Shown here in pieces: positions 42,238 through 51,596 of a stretch of DNA of 64,000 nucleotides. This stretch comes from Clostridium sp. SY8519. Lineage in GTDB: Bacteria > Bacillota > Clostridia > Lachnospirales > Lachnospiraceae. The notes below the pieces were generated by a model. It did not search any database and was not told the origin of the DNA. It was given only the letters and a program-made list of their open reading frames with translations. How positions within the stretch are numbered: position 1 is the stretch's first letter; each line of letters starts with the position of its first letter. The stretch spans positions 116,001 through 180,000 of the forward strand of contig NC_015737.1 of the NCBI RefSeq assembly GCF_000270305.1, given 5' to 3'. Made by a program: the position numbers and the translations under genes.

Positions 42238-43068
42238 CTACGCCTTTGTCTTTTTGATCACTGATTTATTTGGCAAAAACAGTACCGTGCCTGCGTACAG
42301 GTGTTTCCCGTAAACGCTTGATTTTCTCTTGTGCTTTTTTGCAGCCTTTTCAATCACTGACTTGTTATACTTATACAGCGCTTTCCAGTATTTGGTTGAT
42401 CCATAATGCTTTTTCGACAGCTTCGGCAGCGTATCGCCCTTTTTCACACGCGTGCTGCGGTGGCCAAGTTCTACGATATGCTCCCGGCTCTTTTTCTTTT
42501 TGGATACCTTCTTTTTCTTCCCGCTTTTTTTCACCGTGATCTTCCGGGTCCCGTAGGTCACATACTTCTTAAACGTCATCGATAACGTAAACCGGTAAGC
42601 CGCGCTTGCATCTTCTTTCAATGTATAATCTTCCAGGCTGGCCAGCGTAGAGGTATAAAACTCCTTCCCGTCCGACGCATCCCGCTGAACCATCAGCTTA
42701 AACACCGTCTTACGGGTCTTTAAGGCCTCTGCCAGTTCAATATACACATACGGTTCCAGAAACAGGTCAAAGGAATAGACCGCGGCCGGGTCCCCCGGAA
42801 GATCCGGGAGACGCATGTCCATGGTCCATTCCGTAAGCTCCGGTGATTTCAAAATATTTACCTGGCCGCCGTTGATCAGTGTAATGGTCTTGTTTCCGGA
42901 AGAGGATTTCATTTCGATGGATTCCGGCGCTATTGGGAACCGCAGGTTAAAGAGCTTCGGGATTTTTACATGCCTGGAATTCCAGTAATTGGTTTTTGCC
43001 TTCAGCAGACGCTGTGGAATCAGTTCTTTTGGAAGATATCCAATATATACCCGGTATTCACTCTGCAT
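42238..43068 (-). CDS. xkdP: LysM tail protein (XkdP)
   Basis: 276 residues. The N-terminal domain ('PKLFNLRFPIAPESIE') is the tail-hub-binding fold of XkdP/gp53-like proteins. A very basic Lys-rich stretch (about 178-195) is followed by a C-terminal LysM domain ('VKKGDTLPKLSKKHYG', ending 'GTVLFLPNK') for peptidoglycan binding. It overlaps the tape measure stop by one base. Confidence 0.9.
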   Translation of the reverse strand: MQSEYRVYIGYLPKELIPQRLLKAKTNYWNSRHVKIPKLFNLRFPIAPESIEMKSSSGNKTITLINGGQVNILKSPELTEWTMDMRLPDLPGDPAAVYSFDLFLEPYVYIELAEALKTRKTVFKLMVQRDASDGKEFYTSTLASLEDYTLKEDASAAYRFTLSMTFKKYVTYGTRKITVKKSGKKKKVSKKKKSREHIVELGHRSTRVKKGDTLPKLSKKHYGSTKYWKALYKYNKSVIEKAAKKHKRKSSVYGKHLYAGTVLFLPNKSVIKKTKA

Positions 43069-45278
43069 TATGCTACTCCTTCCGCTTCGCTCTCCATCTT
43101 CGCATACATCAGATCGGTGAGACCGGAAGCAACGCCATCCAGATCCATTTCGGAACTGATGGTATTGTTGTTGGTTACACTCATATTGATGGTTCTGCTG
43201 GAAATCCGGTTGATGCTCTGCTTTTCCGCAAAGTCCCGGATATACTTGATATCGGAACTTGTGATATCCAGCTTATCCGCTACTTTCTTGGTATTGGATG
43301 CGGTTTTTGCCGCATGGGATGCCGTCTTTCCGGTATTTGCTGCGGTTTTTGCCGTATCCGAGGATGCTTTTCCGCTGTTCCCGGCCCCCTTTTGTGCCTG
43401 CTGCATCTGTTTTAAGGCACTGTTTGCCTTGGTAATGTCCCCCTGTCCGGAGATGGCATTTTTCATGCCTTTCAGCGCGCTGGCTTTGCTGTCGCCCCAG
43501 GCAGCTCCGGCATGGAATGCCTTCTTGGTCCAGTTATCCTGGAACGCGTTCATTGTGCTCATGCCGTCCTTCATGGCGTCGCCGATATTCTGATACTGTC
43601 CTTCACCTACACCCATGGCATCATTCATGGAACTTCTTGCTTTCGCTTCATAGTCATCTGCCGCTGCATTTAATCCATCGACATCGATGTTGACAAACGG
43701 CAGGTAATTCAGCTTCTGCGCAATTGCTCCAATGACTGTTGCCGCTGTTGAAAGCAGGCTGTAGAACATGCTTTTTACCGCATTGATCGGTGCCATGAAG
43801 GCAGTTTTAATATTATGCCCGAGAGCTATTGCACCTTTTACGATTGCCATAAAGATATTGATGGCAGTTTTTCCAAGGTTTACAAAAAACTGGATTGCCA
43901 CATTGATCCATCCGCAAATCACGCCAAAGGCCGTCTGTGCGGAAACCCCGGCTTTCAGGAAGTGGTTGGCCAGGATCACAAGCACAACGATCGCCGCAAT
44001 AATCGCCAATACGATCCAGGTAAGCGGGCAGGATAACAATGCCGCATTGAATTTTACCTGTGCAGCCGTCATACCATAGGTTGTTGCGATCTGCGCCGCA
44101 TCCGCACCGGCTTTTGTCGCTTCCACACCGGCCTGGATCCCGGTCAGTATAATATTGATTTGTTTCGCAATGTTGTACGCTGCGTATATGCCAAGCAGTG
44201 CGCCGAGGATCGGCATGATCGTACCCAGGTGGTTCGCGGCAAAATCACCGACCCTTGTTACAATTCCGGCCAGCATCGTCGCGATATTCAGCCCAACCTT
44301 TGCCACCTGCACCACGCCGTCTAACATTTTTGAAATGGACGGCATGTTTTGGTTCAGCGCCTTCATGAATTCCAGGATGGAAGGCGTCAGCTTCTGACCG
44401 ATCTCCGCGCGCATGGCCGCAAAATTATTCTTCATCTGCGCCGCCTGGCCCTGCGGCGTATTTGCCATGACCTGGTTCATATTACCGACGTTCTGCGCCA
44501 CCACCTTCGCCAGTTCGGCCGCCTTCTGCTGTTCGGTTCCATTCTTTAAGATCTTCTCGGAATTCTCGTCAAAGGAAATGCCGGCACGGCGCAGGGCTCC
44601 AACCTGCCCGGTGAATACCTTGCCCATCATATTCGCAATATTTGTCATAGACTCCGTTGTGTTTGCCGTACCATTCATCTGTACGGCCAGGTCATTCATC
44701 GCCGGGATCAGGGTCTTTACCGCGTCCGTGTTATGCAGGTAGGTGGACAGCTGCTGCGCCCCGGCTTTCTGTACGGTCCCGCCGACCACGCCGCTCTGGC
44801 TTTCCGCTTTGATCAGGCGGTTGACGGATTCCACCTGGTCATCCGTAGCCCCCTGCATCGCACGCATAACCTCCTGCAGTTTGGTCTGCTGCTGTGCGGC
44901 ATTGTTGGACATCTCCACGCTTTCTTTCAGCCAGCCGATGCCCATCTTGATGCCGGAAATGGAAATGTAGGTGGCCAGCACCGCTTTCACGCGGCCGGCC
45001 ATGGTGCGCATCGCTGTAACGCCTTCATTTGTCTTCTTGTTGGTCTTTTCCTGTTCTTCGGCTTCCCTGCGGATGGCATCTGCCGTCTGGTTGATCTGTG
45101 TCCGCGCTTTTGCGGCGTAATTGCTCATTTCATTGAGTTTTGTCGGGTCAAATGCCGTTTTCCCTGCCGCCTGCATCCGCTGCAGCTCGGTAATCATTGT
45201 CTGTGTGGCCTTTACCATGTTCATCATCGGCGCAGATAAACGGTCATTCAATTGTATCGTCTGGTATATCGTTCCCAT
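43068..45278 (-). CDS. xkdO: Tail tape measure protein
   Basis: 736 residues. A helical N-terminal third, a hydrophobic Ala/Gly/Ile-rich middle with several membrane-like helices (about 345-490) and a Ser/Thr/Lys repeat 'AKTAANTGKTASHAAKTAS' (about 635-655). These are features of tape measure proteins, which set tail length and help DNA entry. The length suggests a tail of about 110 nm if the usual scale of about 0.15 nm per residue holds. Starts three bases after the frameshift frame of the chaperone ends, as expected. Confidence 0.92.
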   Translation of the reverse strand: MGTIYQTIQLNDRLSAPMMNMVKATQTMITELQRMQAAGKTAFDPTKLNEMSNYAAKARTQINQTADAIRREAEEQEKTNKKTNEGVTAMRTMAGRVKAVLATYISISGIKMGIGWLKESVEMSNNAAQQQTKLQEVMRAMQGATDDQVESVNRLIKAESQSGVVGGTVQKAGAQQLSTYLHNTDAVKTLIPAMNDLAVQMNGTANTTESMTNIANMMGKVFTGQVGALRRAGISFDENSEKILKNGTEQQKAAELAKVVAQNVGNMNQVMANTPQGQAAQMKNNFAAMRAEIGQKLTPSILEFMKALNQNMPSISKMLDGVVQVAKVGLNIATMLAGIVTRVGDFAANHLGTIMPILGALLGIYAAYNIAKQINIILTGIQAGVEATKAGADAAQIATTYGMTAAQVKFNAALLSCPLTWIVLAIIAAIVVLVILANHFLKAGVSAQTAFGVICGWINVAIQFFVNLGKTAINIFMAIVKGAIALGHNIKTAFMAPINAVKSMFYSLLSTAATVIGAIAQKLNYLPFVNIDVDGLNAAADDYEAKARSSMNDAMGVGEGQYQNIGDAMKDGMSTMNAFQDNWTKKAFHAGAAWGDSKASALKGMKNAISGQGDITKANSALKQMQQAQKGAGNSGKASSDTAKTAANTGKTASHAAKTASNTKKVADKLDITSSDIKYIRDFAEKQSINRISSRTINMSVTNNNTISSEMDLDGVASGLTDLMYAKMESEAEGVA

Positions 45279-45281
45279 CGC

Positions 45282-45470
45282 TTATATCCCGTTCTTTCTT
45301 CTCGCTTCTTTTTCCGCATTTTCCATGTCTTTCGCATGCACAAGGATGGATGCTGCCACAAATGCTTTTTCACTGTCATTCAGGTCCATATAGTCACGCA
45401 ACGTCCAGTGCATCTCCTGCATGCAGTAATGCAGGATGTATGCCTCCGGATCGTCGCGAATCAGTTTTTT
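45282..45470 (-). CDS. -1 frame extension of the tail assembly chaperone
   Basis: The frame opens at the end of the xkdN-like gene and runs to TAA at 45282-45284. It encodes about 62 residues starting 'LIRDDPEAYILHYCMQEMHW' after the slip. There is no start codon or ribosome site of its own, and it fits the second half of a two-part chaperone. It would be made as a fusion by -1 slippage at the A AAA AAC site at 45464-45470. Confidence 0.82.
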   Translation of the reverse strand, partial: KKLIRDDPEAYILHYCMQEMHWTLRDYMDLNDSEKAFVAASILVHAKDMENAEKEARRKNGI

Positions 45471-45895
45471 GCCTCATCCACCTTAGACGGCTTCATCGGA
45501 TCATAGCCGTTATTCTTCTGGATAAACTGGATTAAGTCGTTATATTCCCCGGGGTTATCCACAAGGGCTTTCAAAAGCTTCCCGGGATCCTTGACCCCAT
45601 AGGAATCCTGCAGGCCGGCATCAAACAAGTCCGGGAATACGATCGCTTTTGCGGCTACCAGTTCGTTGTAGCGGTTCACGTCAAGTTTCATCTGTGTCAT
45701 GCCATACTTCCCGGGAATCGGAATCTCTTTCGTGCATTCATCACGGATTTTCTCGTCTTCCTCTGCAGACAGCTGCCGGATTTCCCATTCCACCGGGTTC
45801 CCTTTTTCATCGCAAATGGATTCTGTCGCAGGATACTTCACATTTGCTTTTGCTTTCTTGTTCTCTTTGAAAAATGCTTTTAAACTGTTTGCCAT
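45461..45895 (-). CDS. xkdN: Tail assembly chaperone (XkdN)
   Basis: 144 residues of the XkdN family: 'EWEIRQLSAEEDEKIRDEC' near the N-terminus and 'LVDNPGEYNDLIQFIQKNNGY' (end part) near the C-terminus. It is the short form of a tail chaperone that coats the tape measure during tube assembly. Its last codons, GCA AAA AAC then TGA, contain the slippery site that yields the long form. Located between the tube and the tape measure genes, as in all contractile and siphophage tails. Confidence 0.9.
   Translation of the reverse strand: MANSLKAFFKENKKAKANVKYPATESICDEKGNPVEWEIRQLSAEEDEKIRDECTKEIPIPGKYGMTQMKLDVNRYNELVAAKAIVFPDLFDAGLQDSYGVKDPGKLLKALVDNPGEYNDLIQFIQKNNGYDPMKPSKVDEAKN
45464..45470 (-). 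promoter_or_regulatory. Programmed -1 ribosomal frameshift site
   Basis: The minus-strand heptamer A AAA AAC is in the zero frame of the xkdN-like gene, directly followed by its TGA stop (45461-45463). A -1 slip opens the downstream frame to 45282. Confidence 0.85.
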
Positions 45896-46003
45896 CGTTT
45901 TTCTCCCTCCAATAGAAAAGCCCCAAAATGTACGGCCAGAAACACAGTGGGGGCCTGTGTGTTCGGTTACGGTCCTATCTGGCCGCTGGTCACTGCCGTC
46001 AGG

Positions 46004-46489
46004 TTACATGGTCTTTCCCATGAATTCCAGATCCTTGTATTTTTCCGACTGGTTGAAGTCGGAAGCGTACATGGTGATCTCCTGATCAATGACGCCGCCT
46101 TCCGCATCCAGCGCATGAAGCAGCACATCCCCGTCAATGATGCAATCGTTGTATATCTTGCGGTCTGTGCCGATGCTGGTGGTCGGGTCATTGGCCATCA
46201 CTTCCACATCCATGCGCGGCAGGTATCCGGTGTCCTTATACTGCAGGACCATATCATCAAAGTAAGTAGTTGACTTATAGATGGTCATGGTCAGTTTGAT
46301 TTCCATATTGGTCGGCTTCCTGCCCTGGATCCGCTTCCCAAGCACCGGTACTTTCTCGGTGGAAATATTCGCGTTTACCTCAAATTTATGGACAAACAGC
46401 GCCGGGAACCTGCGGTTCCCCTGTTTGTAGTACACGCATCCCTTATCCTTAAACGGCGCGTCCTGTTCATTCATCCAAGATTCTGACAT
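46004..46489 (-). CDS. xkdM: Tail tube protein (XkdM)
   Basis: 161 residues of the XkdM/DUF2001 inner-tube family: 'EKVPVLGKRIQGRKPTN' and 'DFNQSEKYKDLEFMGK' are its recognisable segments. It polymerises into the inner tube inside the sheath. It lies 21 bases after the sheath gene. Confidence 0.93.
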   Translation of the reverse strand: MSESWMNEQDAPFKDKGCVYYKQGNRRFPALFVHKFEVNANISTEKVPVLGKRIQGRKPTNMEIKLTMTIYKSTTYFDDMVLQYKDTGYLPRMDVEVMANDPTTSIGTDRKIYNDCIIDGDVLLHALDAEGGVIDQEITMYASDFNQSEKYKDLEFMGKTM

Positions 46490-46510
46490 GTTTCTGTCCC
46501 TCCTGTTTTT

Positions 46511-47848
46511 TTACTGTACATTTGTGGTGATGTAGAGGATTTCCATGACGCCAGACAGGCGGATGGCGGATTCAATTACAATCCCATTCCTCTGTTCTCC
46601 CTGGGATACTTTGACATCTTTGGCGTCAAAGTCTTCAATCACGCCCTGTTCTTGCAGTTTCTGCCGGATTTTTGCCAGGCTGTTCCACAGGGACGCTCGG
46701 CCGGCTTCATTGTTCGGAACTTTTCCCATATAGGTATTGGAAAACTCTTCCGCATCCTTTGCTGCAATGTAGTCAATTACCCGAACCGTACGATTGTCCT
46801 TTAAGAGCGGTCCCTTTTCGTCGGATGTGGTGACCAGTGTGGAAATATCACGGAGGACGCGCACATCATTCCCAACACGGTGGAACATGAAGTAGCCTTC
46901 TGCCAGGAAGCTTTCATACTGTTCTATGGAATAGGGTACAGGCGGATTCCATGGAAGTTCCCCGTCATAGACCGTATTCGTCAGCGACTGGCTCAGCGGG
47001 CAGGAAGAAGTGGCGCCCAGCACCCAGGGGATATAATCCGGATCCATGACACCAATGATCCCCTCGTTATCCTGTCCCGCATATTCATAAACAAGCTGGA
47101 ACTTATCCGCGCTCTTTTCCCGTTTTTCCTGCACAAAACTTGTCAAAATGTTTTTACATGTCGTTCCATAGTTCGGATCGCTGCTATATGCTTTGTCTTT
47201 CAGCAGGTTATGTGCTACGCCGAGCGCATTGAAGGTATACCCGCTTGCTTCCAGCAGAGTCAGCGCCTGTTTATACGTTTCCACCGTAACATCTCCATTG
47301 GACCCGCCTGTAAATGCCATTCCTGCTGTTTCCGCAAGCACGGCATCCGTTTTCCAGTTAACATATCCGTTTCCTTTCAGATCGGATGCCTTTGCCACGG
47401 TCTGCGCATCCAGAAGCTTTGTACCAAGGTACAGCTTTACGTCAAACTGGCTGGTGTCATCAATGTTTTTCTTTATCACCAGGAGCAGGTCATTCGAGCG
47501 TTCCCCGGCAAAAATCGAAGTTGCATAAGTGCAGGAAGCTGCTTTGTTCGAGTTATTCAACGGAACCAGGTACAGCTTATTCGCGTGGCAGAACACTTCC
47601 CGGACTGCCTGGAGTTCTTCCGCGTCATAGCTGTATCCGAGTTCCCTTGCAAATGCATTTTTATAAAACTCGTCCTTTGTAAGCGCAACTACCTTATTGC
47701 CTACACCATAATAAATCCAGTTCATGTCCGTAATCAGGGCGCAGACACCGCGTTCCCCGGCCTCTGTGATCACACCGTTGGACACAATGAAATTCTCATA
47801 GGTTCCAGGAATTACTTTATCCTGGGTTTTGAAGGTTCCTCCCATCAT
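46511..47848 (-). CDS. xkdK: Contractile tail sheath protein (XkdK)
   Basis: 445 residues: a GT-rich N-terminal start ('MMGGTFKTQDKVIPGTYENF'), a variable middle, and the conserved sheath C-terminal domain from about residue 330 ('RVGNDVRVLRDISTL', then 'VIDYIAAKDAEEF'). It shows that the element has a contractile tail. The first ATG overlaps the stop codon of the small gene upstream by four bases. Confidence 0.93.
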   Translation of the reverse strand: MMGGTFKTQDKVIPGTYENFIVSNGVITEAGERGVCALITDMNWIYYGVGNKVVALTKDEFYKNAFARELGYSYDAEELQAVREVFCHANKLYLVPLNNSNKAASCTYATSIFAGERSNDLLLVIKKNIDDTSQFDVKLYLGTKLLDAQTVAKASDLKGNGYVNWKTDAVLAETAGMAFTGGSNGDVTVETYKQALTLLEASGYTFNALGVAHNLLKDKAYSSDPNYGTTCKNILTSFVQEKREKSADKFQLVYEYAGQDNEGIIGVMDPDYIPWVLGATSSCPLSQSLTNTVYDGELPWNPPVPYSIEQYESFLAEGYFMFHRVGNDVRVLRDISTLVTTSDEKGPLLKDNRTVRVIDYIAAKDAEEFSNTYMGKVPNNEAGRASLWNSLAKIRQKLQEQGVIEDFDAKDVKVSQGEQRNGIVIESAIRLSGVMEILYITTNVQ

Positions 47849-48057
47849 CGCTGATCTACCCTACCTTTCGTATACTTCCCAAGAGCCGCTTTCAGCTCTT
47901 CAATCGTCATTTCTCCATTTCCGACAATTGCCCGCACCAGCAGGGCATCGTTCCGGAATGTCTTCGACGCGGCAAATTCATCCGCGGTATAGGTCATAGC
48001 CTTTGTTTCAGCAGCTGCCGGTTTCGGAATTTCCGCTGCTGTTTTCTGGTCTTCCAT
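47845..48057 (-). CDS. Small phage protein between tail terminator and sheath genes
   Basis: 70 residues with an Ala/Pro/Lys-rich start and 'YTADEFAASKTFRNDALLVRAI' in the middle (key part 'DALLVRAIVGNGEMTIEE'), a small helical domain. It resembles the small conserved proteins found at this position in Clostridia PBSX-like phages. Role unknown. AAAGGGG precedes the ATG. Confidence 0.7.
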   Translation of the reverse strand: MEDQKTAAEIPKPAAAETKAMTYTADEFAASKTFRNDALLVRAIVGNGEMTIEELKAALGKYTKGRVDQR

Positions 48058-48098
48058 TGCATAACCCCTTTCTTTTTGATTATTCTTCTGTTCTTACA

Positions 48099-48539
48099 CT
48101 ATTCTTTTGCGCTTCCGGCGGCTGTACGGTACGCTTCCACCTCACGGATGATATCTGTCTCCTCTGCAAGGTCGGTAAGGAAGAACAGATAGGTCGCGCG
48201 GATCTGCAGGATCCCGTCACTGCTGTCCGCATCCATGCTGCTGCACCGGATCTTTTTCCCACCGGAAACAATGATCTGCAGACAGTCTGCCAGGCGCGGA
48301 TAAACCTCTGCCATCTGTGCATTCTCTGTCCCATCCTCTTTGGGAAGGAACTGGACCACAAACACACCGGTAAACCGTTTCCTGCGGAACAGCCCCGGGG
48401 AAAGATCCGGAAGAATGCAGCGCACAAAAAAACAGGGCTCTTCCAGTCCCTGCTCTACTTTCTCCGGGTAGATGGCATAACCATCCCCGAATTCTGCGTG
48501 AACCGCTTCCACGATCCCGTCCGTGATTTCCTGTATCAT
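48099..48539 (-). CDS. Tail terminator-like protein (DUF6838, XkdJ position)
   Basis: 146 residues: 'EITDGIVEAVHAEFGDGY' at the start, 'PCFFVRCI' and 'RFTGVFVVQFLP' in the beta core. It belongs to the family annotated as tail terminator in PBSX-like phages, which caps the tube at the head end. The ATG at 48539 overlaps the previous stop by one base. Confidence 0.82.
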   Translation of the reverse strand: MIQEITDGIVEAVHAEFGDGYAIYPEKVEQGLEEPCFFVRCILPDLSPGLFRRKRFTGVFVVQFLPKEDGTENAQMAEVYPRLADCLQIIVSGGKKIRCSSMDADSSDGILQIRATYLFFLTDLAEETDIIREVEAYRTAAGSAKE

Positions 48540-48973
48540 CACTTAAATACCTCCGTTTTGAGATAATTCGTGATCTCCTGGTCAATGATTTTCGGAAGGT
48601 CCTTTTCCACCTGTGCCGCCGCTTTTGTCAGCATCAGGCGGCCGTCTACCCATCCATTGACCAGGCGCTTGCCGATAGCCGGTACATACCGCCCAGGGGT
48701 CTGCCGGTGCCCGTACTCCACATAGGACGCATACTTGACCGGGTTTTCCACACGGACAACCGCCGGATTGGACGGGCGCAGCACCCGGATCCGCCAGCCG
48801 CGCCGCAGATATCCGGTTTTTGTCGGTGTCAGTGCCGCTGCACTGCGCAGCATGCGCCCGGCGGCTCCTTTTGCGCACTGGGCTTCTATTTCCCGGATGT
48901 GCCGTGAGGCATCCTCCAGGTTCTTCTGGAACGCCTCAAGCTGCCGGATATCTACATGTACATCTTCTGCCAT
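48539..48973 (-). CDS. HK97 gp10-like head-tail protein (XkdI position)
   Basis: 144 residues with the typical gp10/neck pattern: N-terminal helices, 'TPTKTGYLRRGWRI', then 'NPVKYASYVEYGHRQTPGRY'. These proteins join head and tail or stop the tube. The gene order (capsid, connectors, this gene, terminator, sheath) agrees. Confidence 0.87.
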   Translation of the reverse strand: MAEDVHVDIRQLEAFQKNLEDASRHIREIEAQCAKGAAGRMLRSAAALTPTKTGYLRRGWRIRVLRPSNPAVVRVENPVKYASYVEYGHRQTPGRYVPAIGKRLVNGWVDGRLMLTKAAAQVEKDLPKIIDQEITNYLKTEVFK

Positions 48974-48977
48974 ACAA

Positions 48978-49358
48978 TCACGCTTTCTTTTTTACCTGGA
49001 CCAGCCGGATCTCCTGATGTGTCGCATACACTGCCGGCATGCCGGACTGTTCAAAGTCCCCGTACCGGAGATGACCCCGGCAGACAGAAATCATACTGCC
49101 CGGCGGCACATTGACCTCCGGATCCAGAAAAAGGGTAATGGTTTGCGGTGTTTCTGCCGTTGTGACGCTCTGGCTCCCTGTCTCATTCGATGAAAACGAC
49201 AGGCGGCAGGGCTCGTCTTGATACAGCACAGTATCCGTAAACCGTGTGGCCCCATGGGCGTCTATTGTTTTCTTCTTCCCGGTAATGCTGCAGCGGTCCG
49301 AATAGGTAGACGCAATCGCCTTACGCGCCGTTAAAATCCTTGCGTGAAAATCATCCAT
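48978..49358 (-). CDS. Head-tail joining protein (XkdH-like)
   Basis: 126 residues, beta-rich: 'YSDRCSITGKKK' near the start, 'CRLSFSSNE' in the middle and 'PPGSMISVCRGH' (shortened) near the end, the pattern of the minor head-closure proteins of PBSX and phi-type phages. It lies two bases from the connector gene. Confidence 0.8.
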   Translation of the reverse strand: MDDFHARILTARKAIASTYSDRCSITGKKKTIDAHGATRFTDTVLYQDEPCRLSFSSNETGSQSVTTAETPQTITLFLDPEVNVPPGSMISVCRGHLRYGDFEQSGMPAVYATHQEIRLVQVKKKA

Positions 49359-49360
49359 AT

Positions 49361-49720
49361 TCAGAACTCCAACTTCCGGAACCGGTTCAAACGGCTCCTG
49401 TAATTATGCAGCACACTGTTCAGGTAGTCATTGTCCTGCAGCAGATCATAACTGACAGAAGCATCCCCCACCGTCACAGACGCGGTACGCTGCGGCAGTC
49501 CCTCCGCCTGGCCATAGGATTCCCGGCGCATTAAGTCAAGCACCATCTGCAGCCAGGTATTGGTCAGACCGGCAGGAACTTCCGGTATATTGCAGTAGTC
49601 CATAATAATTTCCGCCGCCAGATCCACATAACTCCCGGCACGGGCCGTATCCCGTTCCCATCCCAGGCAGATCACTTCCTCAATGATCTCCTCCCGGCTC
49701 TTCGCTTCCTTCGCAATCAT
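49361..49720 (-). CDS. Head-tail connector protein (gp6-like)
   Basis: 119 residues from the ATG at 49720 (GAGGAAAG nine bases upstream). Mostly helical, with 'AAEIIMDYCNIPEVPAGL' and a C-terminal Arg-rich helix ('YRSRLNRFRKLEF'), matching the adaptor proteins that bind the portal. The longer frame from 49759 has no ribosome site. Confidence 0.8.
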   Translation of the reverse strand: MIAKEAKSREEIIEEVICLGWERDTARAGSYVDLAAEIIMDYCNIPEVPAGLTNTWLQMVLDLMRRESYGQAEGLPQRTASVTVGDASVSYDLLQDNDYLNSVLHNYRSRLNRFRKLEF

Positions 49721-49785
49721 GCTTTCTTTCCTCGCTATGGACTGACCGGCCGGAAGCACACTGCCTCCAGCCGTAAAGTCCTGTC

Positions 49786-50775
49786 TTATGCTAATTTGTG
49801 CTTAAATGCTACCAGACGGATGTTCTTTGTTTCATAAACCTGTTTCCAGTTCGCCGGGTTCATCAGCTGCGCTCTGGACGGTCCTTCCGCCTTGGTATCC
49901 GCGCTGGTAAACGCACATCCTCTCGGATGCAGCAGGTACTGTTTCCGGTTGATCAGGTAATCAATACCGGAGCCTTTTCTCTTATCACGGTCGGTTTCCG
50001 CCGCAACAAAGTCTGCCGGGGAGCCGTTGCCAAGCGCAAACGCGCCGTCCCCAAACAGGTAGGTGGTGTAAACACCCTTGGAAGCATCCACCGGGCATCC
50101 GTCATCCACAATCACACGTTTGCCCTGATATACGCCAAAGCTTACATCATTGGACGGCTGCACGGTCTCAATCAGGTTCTGTTTCTTTAACGCCGCCTCG
50201 GTAGCGGAATGCATCACGATACCGGTCAGCCGGGTCTTTGCGTCGCCAAGCATCTGTTCCGCGTCAATAAACGCGGCGCCGGACCATGCGGCTTTTGCCC
50301 CGCTTAACCCGGTGATATCAAGGATGTTATCCTTTAACGGCGCGGAAGTGACGGTATCACTGGTACCGAAGATACCGTTTAAGATGGCTATTGCCTCTTT
50401 CTGCATATCCCTTGCCCAGAAATCCGCCACCAGGTCACCGATCACCGCACTGGGATCGTCCCCGGTCATCATGCCGGACAGGTCAGTTTCACTCCATGCT
50501 TTCGCGCGGCGCAGAATCGGCGCTACATCCTTTTTCGCCTGGATCCCGTCAATGGTAAGGTCCTTGCCCTCCTCGATGTTTTCAGAATCGCCGGTAAGGT
50601 CTGCCCAGAACGGCATATTGACCACCGGGCCCGCCTGGGAGGCAAGCTGGTCAAATTTGGGATCATTCTGGATCATCCCAGATGTGATAAACGCGGACTT
50701 TTCCGCGGTCTTCTCCACGACATACGGTACCCAGATCTCCGGTACAATTACATTGCTTAAATTTGTTCCTGGCAT
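49786..50775 (-). CDS. xkdG: Major capsid protein (XkdG-like)
   Basis: 329 residues with the HK97-like coat features: 'VIVPEIWVPYVVEKTAEKS' N-arm (shortened), 'VNMPFWADLTGD', 'ILRRAKAWSETDLSG', and a C-terminal 'RGCAFT' segment. It immediately follows the scaffold gene. Length is normal, and no frameshift is seen. Confidence 0.9.
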   Translation of the reverse strand: MPGTNLSNVIVPEIWVPYVVEKTAEKSAFITSGMIQNDPKFDQLASQAGPVVNMPFWADLTGDSENIEEGKDLTIDGIQAKKDVAPILRRAKAWSETDLSGMMTGDDPSAVIGDLVADFWARDMQKEAIAILNGIFGTSDTVTSAPLKDNILDITGLSGAKAAWSGAAFIDAEQMLGDAKTRLTGIVMHSATEAALKKQNLIETVQPSNDVSFGVYQGKRVIVDDGCPVDASKGVYTTYLFGDGAFALGNGSPADFVAAETDRDKRKGSGIDYLINRKQYLLHPRGCAFTSADTKAEGPSRAQLMNPANWKQVYETKNIRLVAFKHKLA

Positions 50776-50809
50776 ATTGGTTTCCTCCTGTTCTACTTCT
50801 TACTACTGT

Positions 50810-51445
50810 TTACAGCTTTACACCGGCGGCCGCTGCCATTGCGCGGGCCTGCTCCGGATTCTCACGCAGCATCTTTCCCTGCTCCGTCAGGTTCCTGGTT
50901 TCTTTGGCAAATGGGTTCCGGACCCCTGCGCCGCCGTTTCCGCCGTTTGGATGGTACGCCGGTTTGTTCGGCTCTGTCTGGAACAGGTGTGCCATAGCGG
51001 CATCCTTGCGGTACGGGGCAAGCATCTCATCCAGCCCGATCGGGTGGTTCTCCGCATCGAAGTTGAAATGCTCCAGGCCGCCCGCCTTATAAATCAGGTA
51101 ATCCGCGTCAAGCACCCCTTTGCCCTTCAAGGCATCCTTCAGTTCATAGGCCTTTGCCGCGTTCCGGCTGTCTTCCTGCTGCTGTTTCAGTGTATCCTGC
51201 AGCGTCTGGATGGTTGTCTGCAGCTCCTCATTGTCCTGGTTGTTCTTCTTTAAGTCATTGACGGTTTTGGTCAGGGTGCTGACCTGTCCGCTCAAGCTGT
51301 CTTTCTCTTCCTTCAGTTTATGGTAACGGAGGTCAATGTTTTCCTCCGCTGAAAGGAAGATGCCATTCTCCTGCATGCCGGAAGTGATTGCGCTGATCTG
51401 CTCCTCGGTCAGCTGGATGGACTGCAGTAGTTCTTCAAAGTTCAT
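50810..51445 (-). CDS. xkdF: Capsid scaffold protein (GP20/XkdF-like)
   Basis: 211 residues: an N-terminal helix with 'EQISAITSGMQENG', a long Glu/Lys/Gln-rich coiled coil (about 40-105) and a C-terminal domain with 'DALKGKGVLDADYLIYKAGG' (shortened). This is the layout of GP20-family scaffolds, which guide capsid assembly and are then removed. Confidence 0.88.
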   Translation of the reverse strand: MNFEELLQSIQLTEEQISAITSGMQENGIFLSAEENIDLRYHKLKEEKDSLSGQVSTLTKTVNDLKKNNQDNEELQTTIQTLQDTLKQQQEDSRNAAKAYELKDALKGKGVLDADYLIYKAGGLEHFNFDAENHPIGLDEMLAPYRKDAAMAHLFQTEPNKPAYHPNGGNGGAGVRNPFAKETRNLTEQGKMLRENPEQARAMAAAAGVKL

Positions 51446-51529
51446 ATGTTTCTCCTCCTACGATGTTTATACGGGTATCGCACCCGGTTGGATTCCGCGC
51501 TTTTACGTCAGCGCCTGACGAAAAAATAT

Positions 51530-51562
51530 ATAAAAAAAGAACCGGCCGTTTCTGGCCAGCTC
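51530..51562 (-). terminator. Terminator before the scaffold gene
   Basis: A 9-bp stem with two G-U pairs (51539-51547 with 51554-51562), followed by T7 on the minus strand. It ends the accessory block (tRNA-His, DUF6275, small gene) before scaffold transcription. Confidence 0.78.
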
Positions 51563-51596
51563 CTTCCTTATCTTGGTTTGCTTTCTTTTTCCTGGA

